DNA from: Datnioides undecimradiatus
Lineage: Eukaryota; Chordata; Actinopteri; Lobotiformes; Datnioididae
Reading direction: 5' to 3'
NCBI GenBank assembly: GCA_008933995.1
Contig: WARS01000010.1
Span: 7,605,001 to 7,669,000 of the forward strand
DNA length: 64,000 nucleotides
Part shown: positions 59,740-64,000 of the stretch, in pieces
Layout of the letters: each line of letters begins with the position of its first letter
Position numbering within the stretch: position 1 is the stretch's first letter
Made by a program: the position numbers and the translations under genes
The notes under the pieces: model-generated
What the model saw: only the letters and a program-made list of their open reading frames with translations
Databases searched by the model: none
What the model was told of the DNA's origin: nothing

Positions 59740-60040
59740 CAGGCATTTAAAAGGGCCAAACCCGCCTCAGACCCAGGCTAGAGCGGGTGAGTGGGGGAGA
59801 GCTTTTCCTCCCTCCACAAACTAATTATACGTGGTGACTGCAGACTGTGCCTCTCAATGGGATTCCAACAAGTCTGAACCCCCTTTTGATCCGAGGTCTG
59901 TTTGCCTTATTAAAATTGACACACACAACAGCTCAAGCTTGTTAACCTTGGACTTCCCCCAGTGTGGGTGGAAGGGAAGGCTCGCCACAGGGTAAAAATA
60001 TTCATCCCAACATGTAATTAAATTATTTTAACGATTAGTG
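59740..60040. promoter_or_regulatory. Complex block with homeobox-type sites, candidate conserved enhancer
   Basis: The block is non-repetitive and of balanced composition within AT-rich intron. It contains CTAATTATAC (about 59821) and a cluster ATGTAATTAAATTATTTTAA (about 60012), that is, TAAT-core homeodomain sites. There is no open frame. The call is from composition and motif content alone. Confidence 0.3.
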
Positions 60041-60480
60041 TGGAATGAAGCACAAATATTTGCACCAATTGAGTAAATCACACCTGAGCTAAGAATGATA
60101 AACTTGCAAGATTGTTATTCTCATGTTTTGCACAACACTAAATGATTTGATGATGTCAGTGCAGACATGGGAAGGAGAGGTCTTGATTATACATTTTGTA
60201 TATAGAGTGATCATTTTCTTAAAATGATTGCATTTAAATATCATTACATTAAAAGGTTTGTATAATGGATATACTGCACCACACATACAACTAATATACA
60301 CCCAATAATTACCCATTAATAAACTGACCATGAATTACAAACACACATTTTTAAAACGTTACATTTCACTGTTTGTTAAACCAGAAATAACTGATATTTC
60401 TACCTGCCTATAAGGTGAACACAACACTGACCTATCATTACCTTCAGTCCTTTCAGCCCTATATTCGCTCTTATTTATTA

Positions 60481-60645
60481 CACTGGGGAACAATTTGAAA
60501 AAAAATTCTGTTGAGTTAGATTTTTATGCTGATTAAAACTAAAATTGGCATGCTGATTCCAAAATTGCAGTCAGTTTTTTTCTAGCACGTCAAGTTTTTT
60601 CTCCACAGCTTACCCTCCAGATGAGCAAAATTCCACTGATTAGCT

Positions 60646-60678
<33 letters not shown>

Positions 60679-61058
60679 TATTGTTGGAGCATCAAACACG
60701 ATAGTCCTCAAGTTGAACACTCCAGAAAGAGCTATAAACGTAAATTTTTACCTTAACTACTTGCACACAATTATAATTACAGTAGCCATATCCTTTGTAA
60801 AAACATAATACTGTTAAACATTGCAGTCATGCCTGTTTCTTTCATATTTCATTGTATGTCAATATTTGAAAATTTTTATAAAACAAGCACATATCTGTTA
60901 AGTACAGTATTTTTCATATGTTTTAAGAAAACGAGGATCCTATAGTTCAAAAACTTGATGTGATAGAGAAAAACTGAGATCAGTTTTGGATTCCGCACCC
61001 AAAAATTAGTTAAAAACAGCTGTCAGACCTAACTCAACAAAAATTGTGTTCCCCAGTG
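60481..61058. mobile_element. 578-bp MITE with CACTGGGGAACA terminal inverted repeats
   Basis: The left end CACTGGGGAACAATTTG continues to TTCTGTTGAGTTAGA. The right end CTAACTCAACAAAAATTG runs into TGTTCCCCAGTG and is its reverse complement apart from a small length difference. The element is flanked on both sides by TTA (60478-60480 and 61059-61061), a 3-base target duplication of the TWA type used by PIF/Harbinger elements. No transposase frame is present, so it is non-autonomous. A (GTA)n microsatellite lies inside it. Confidence 0.8.
60646..60679. repeat. (GTA)n trinucleotide microsatellite inside the MITE
   Basis: About eleven GTA units without interruption. Confidence 0.95.
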
Positions 61059-61074
61059 TTATCTTATTTTTGGT

Positions 61075-61170
61075 CTCTACCAGCTCCTGAGGAAAATATC
61101 TCTCTTTAGCTGCTAAATGCTCCACTATGTTCACCAGTTAGCTGCTAACTGCGTCTGTCTGCTATTTGGT
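61075..61170. repeat. Percomorph repeat fragment (GCTGCTAAATGCTCCACTAT family)
   Basis: Contains TTTAGCTGCTAAATGCTCCA, CTATGTTCACCAGTTAGCTG and TGTCTGCTATTTGGTGCTGA in that order, which I recognise as a common percomorph dispersed repeat. It directly follows the MITE at 60481-61058. Confidence 0.55.
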
Positions 61171-62559
61171 GCTGAGCAGGTGGTGTACAGTAGCAAAGTA
61201 GTACAGTAGAAGCTATTGAAAATCATCATACCACATCATATATGTTTTATCATGCAAGAGACTTGTCTAGTACAATCTAATAAACACATTTTAGGATATT
61301 TAAAACATGTCACGCATGTGTGGGGGTGAATCACTGGGCTGTAAGGTGACAGGGTCAAATCTTGTGCAAAACATGCTCTTTGTTTCATGAAGCACTTACA
61401 GAGAATTGATTATCAGTTTGGGCTTTTTTGGCATCGTGAGTTTGTCGCTCGACCTTTGCTGCATGAATGATAAATGATTGGAATGTTGCAACAACTTGCA
61501 GCGACTCTTCAAGGTTGGAAAGCCAGAACAGAGAATCTTGCATAACAGAGACAGACAAGTATATCTCCTGCTACATTAAGCACTTATAACTTCTCACTGT
61601 AAAGGTGAGACAAACAGAGCCACGTGGTTGCTGACATGTGATTAAGCAGGGTATTATTTCTTCCATGTAAACCTTTCATATTCTTTCCTGATAGTTGTGT
61701 CTTAGAGCTAAGATGCCAGTTCATGCTTATCAGATAAGACCTACTACTTATATTGGTCATGCCAGATTATCCCGGCAGAGAGATAGGCATCTCACTCATG
61801 AATGAAACAGAAAAACAAGATAAATACCTGTCATCAGCCACTCTGTTTCTGCTTTACACATTTTCTTTTAGTCAACATTTTCTTTTAAGCAATGTTGGGT
61901 TTGTAAATGTCTATAAAAGGAATCATTTCTTATGTGCTGTGTCTTAAGAGATTGGTTAGGAAATCACTGGAACACAGGAACACACACTGTAGTTATGCAG
62001 ATAAAAAGGCCACTGAGTGCCTTGACCTTGTGCTGTTTCTTTCCCCTTGACACACGCAGGTATGTTTGATTGGTTCAAATGGATGGGTGTGTGCTTTAAA
62101 GGGCAGCAGGGATTTTTGCAGCTCACTGACTTGACGACTCCAGGAAGGCTCATGGACAAGTATATGTTCAGGGTTCACAGGAGGTTTATCAGAGTGATGT
62201 TCTGACTGATTCCAGTTATAGCACTGAGATGATTAGTAATTAATTAGTCAAGCTGCCGATGTGTAAGGAAATTGATTAAAAACTGAAGTCATTTATTGCT
62301 GCTTCTCAGATATGAGGATTGTTATTCACGATTGTGAGTTTTGGCTCTTAAAAAGTTATACTCATGATTATTTTTTTTGCATCAAAATGTTGAAAGCAAC
62401 ATTATTAAGGCATTCTTAATCATTTGGATTTGATAAAGTGCTGCTAAAACCCAACCCAAGACTCAGTGATGGCTTATGAACATCTCTGACTTGCAGTGCA
62501 AATTAGTGTGAAAACAGCTTTCCTTCACACGTGTGTGCAGTCAAAAAACACTCACAGCC

Positions 62560-63240
62560 ACTCATCCACATTTACCCGACGCTGCCCTGCGGGTGGGTGT
62601 GAGCTCAGAGCCCCACTGCTGAGGAATCACTGTTAATGGATAAAAGTTTTATGTAATGAGGCCGCACAGCACTTCTCTTGCTTATCACATCCCAGTCGGA
62701 GCAGCTTCTTACCTTTTGAATGCAGCCGTGTCTTTGCCGTCTCTCTGCAGCCGACCTTATAAATCTGCAGCTTTGTCACTGTGACAAACGCGAGCGAGTA
62801 CAGCGTGGCTAGTGCGAAACTTTTAAAAGACAAACATTTTCTAATCTATTGTGAAGCCCTCTCAATGCTTATCGTGTCCCAGTTACATTTAAAACTGCAG
62901 GGTTTGGTTGACGCTGTCTCTCTTTGTTGAAGCAGGACAAGCAAGTTTTTTATTAATATTTGCCACATTTCTCGCAGCACATCTTCTTTTATTATCAGCT
63001 GAGCTTCATGAATAACTTTCCCTGTTTTTCACCATGTTTTGGCTCTATTGTGTCCTGTGTCTGTTTGTTTTGCTCTCCACTCTGTACCCATCTGCTCTGA
63101 TAACCCGCCTTGCTGTCCTACATTCCTCTTAGCGGGGAGCTTTAACTGCTCCACGAGAAAATGAATAAGCGAGACGTGATGGGGCCTGATGTGTTTGATA
63201 TCCGCTCATGAGCCGGTGTGACCTTGTGTGTCCTTTCTGA
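62560..63240. promoter_or_regulatory. Long complex non-repetitive block, candidate conserved non-coding region
   Basis: Composition is more balanced than the surrounding intron. The phrase GCTTATCACATCCCAGT (62680-62696) recurs imperfectly as GCTTATCGTGTCCCAGT (62868-62884), and it includes a GATA-type core. Short open frames are uninformative. It could be a regulatory region of the NRBP gene or of a neighbour. Confidence 0.3.
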
Positions 63241-63253
63241 ACGAGGTCGAACC

Positions 63254-63272
63254 TTTTTTTTTTTTTTTTTTT
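63254..63272. repeat. Poly-T tract
   Basis: Nineteen uninterrupted T. Confidence 0.9.
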
Positions 63273-63391
63273 ATGCTCCTGAAAGTCGAGCAGATTCATT
63301 TAGATAATGCAGACTATGAAGGGAATTAATGTTGTGAAAACGCTCCAGACGAGTTAACACGATTTTGTCTGATGGCTAAAAATCTCTCAGG

Positions 63392-63425
<34 letters not shown>
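63392..63425. repeat. (CA)n microsatellite
   Basis: A CA run with one G interruption at the start. Confidence 0.9.
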
Positions 63426-63426
<1 letters not shown>

Positions 63427-64000
63427 CGTCGTCTAACTGAGAATGTAGATGGCTGAGTCGCACATTTCCTGTCCCCTGCTTGACTTGTCACGGCTGGTGC
63501 CATCAGGTCATTCTTCATGCTGAGCGGACACACACACTCAATATCCGAGACGCTGACCTGATTGTGTGTTGCACATGTGACATCCTGGGGCGAAAGAAAG
63601 AGCGAGAGAGACGTGGGAGGCGGACTGTCGAATGACTCGTGTAGCTGGTGAAGGTCAGCAGACGGTCAGTGGCTCGAGGCCCCGACACAGGCCGAGCAGG
63701 AACGATGAGGAGAGTGCGAGACGGTGATTGTTGTTGAATGTACTCGCTTTAAAGTCTGGTTTGCTTTGGTGTTCAAAGTTTGTCTTGCAGGATAATGTTT
63801 CATAGAGGAGAGAGGACAGTAGATAAAGATCCATTATTGGTAAAAGAAATAGCACCACAGCCTGGATAAGAAATTGCATTAAGTCCTCTGTGGCTTGTCT
63901 TCAGAGCTATCTCAAAACAGAGAGCCTGCATTACAAACTACATTCCAAACAAAGTGTGGGGTATGAAAGGTCCCAAAATAAATGCTGTTCAGTTGCATCA

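Larger units (their letters stand above)
43763..64000 (+). other. nrbp2: Presumed long first intron of the NRBP gene
   Basis: More than 20 kb without a recognisable exon on either strand. It holds dispersed repeats (44490-44830, 45700-46010, 50280-50900, 61075-61170), a MITE (60481-61058), microsatellites and complex non-repetitive blocks (59740-60040, 62560-63240). The longest open frame (56515-56889, +) has no family resemblance. A small unrecognised gene cannot be excluded. Confidence 0.6.

Noticed and set aside
60646-60679. CRISPR-like or functional tandem array
   Set aside because: It is a plain GTA trinucleotide microsatellite inside a MITE in vertebrate DNA.

Overview
The window is vertebrate nuclear DNA, almost certainly from a spiny-rayed (percomorph) teleost. 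The grounds are intron-rich genes with GT-AG splice sites, long AT-rich introns, and dispersed-repeat families I recognise from percomorph genomes. There is no bacterial, phage or viral gene organisation and no CRISPR array. All recognisable genes lie on the + strand. I read the exons by eye, joining splice sites by phase and by similarity to known families.

Layout. (1) 1-5169: upstream or 5' intron sequence with a degenerate tRNA-derived SINE and other repeat debris. (2) 5170 to about 30310: a complete slc4a2 (AE2 chloride/bicarbonate exchanger) gene. It has 22 coding exons giving a 1235-residue protein, and a 3' UTR of about 2.2 kb. Its 9.3-kb first coding intron holds an apparent alternative first exon (M-S-E then a GTAAGT donor at 11818), which matches the arrangement of the mammalian AE2b isoforms. 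Two further in-frame optional exons (21 nt at 18729, 84 nt at 20745) also look real. (3) 30751-31634 and 33609-35802: two tandem chemerin-like genes (rarres2), each with four coding exons and a signal peptide. (4) 38218-39144: a small gene with a TATA box encoding a 113-residue bulb-type mannose-binding lectin of the pufflectin type. (5) about 42990-43830: a CpG-rich promoter region, with the first coding exon of an NRBP-family pseudokinase gene (probably nrbp2) at 43643-43762. (6) 43763-64000: no later NRBP exon was recognised, so this is read as part of its first intron (at least 20 kb). It holds dispersed repeats, a clear 578-bp TTA-flanked MITE and several complex blocks that could be conserved regulatory elements.

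Biology. AE2 is a membrane anion exchanger for pH control. The chemerin pair and the lectin are secreted or soluble innate-immunity or signalling proteins sitting side by side. NRBP is an intracellular adaptor pseudokinase. Linkage of slc4a2 with rarres2 matches human 7q36.1 and supports the chemerin identification. I do not see evidence for a wholly new biological system. The most interesting leads are the optional slc4a2 exons and the chemerin duplicates, which lack the mammalian C-terminal agonist motif.
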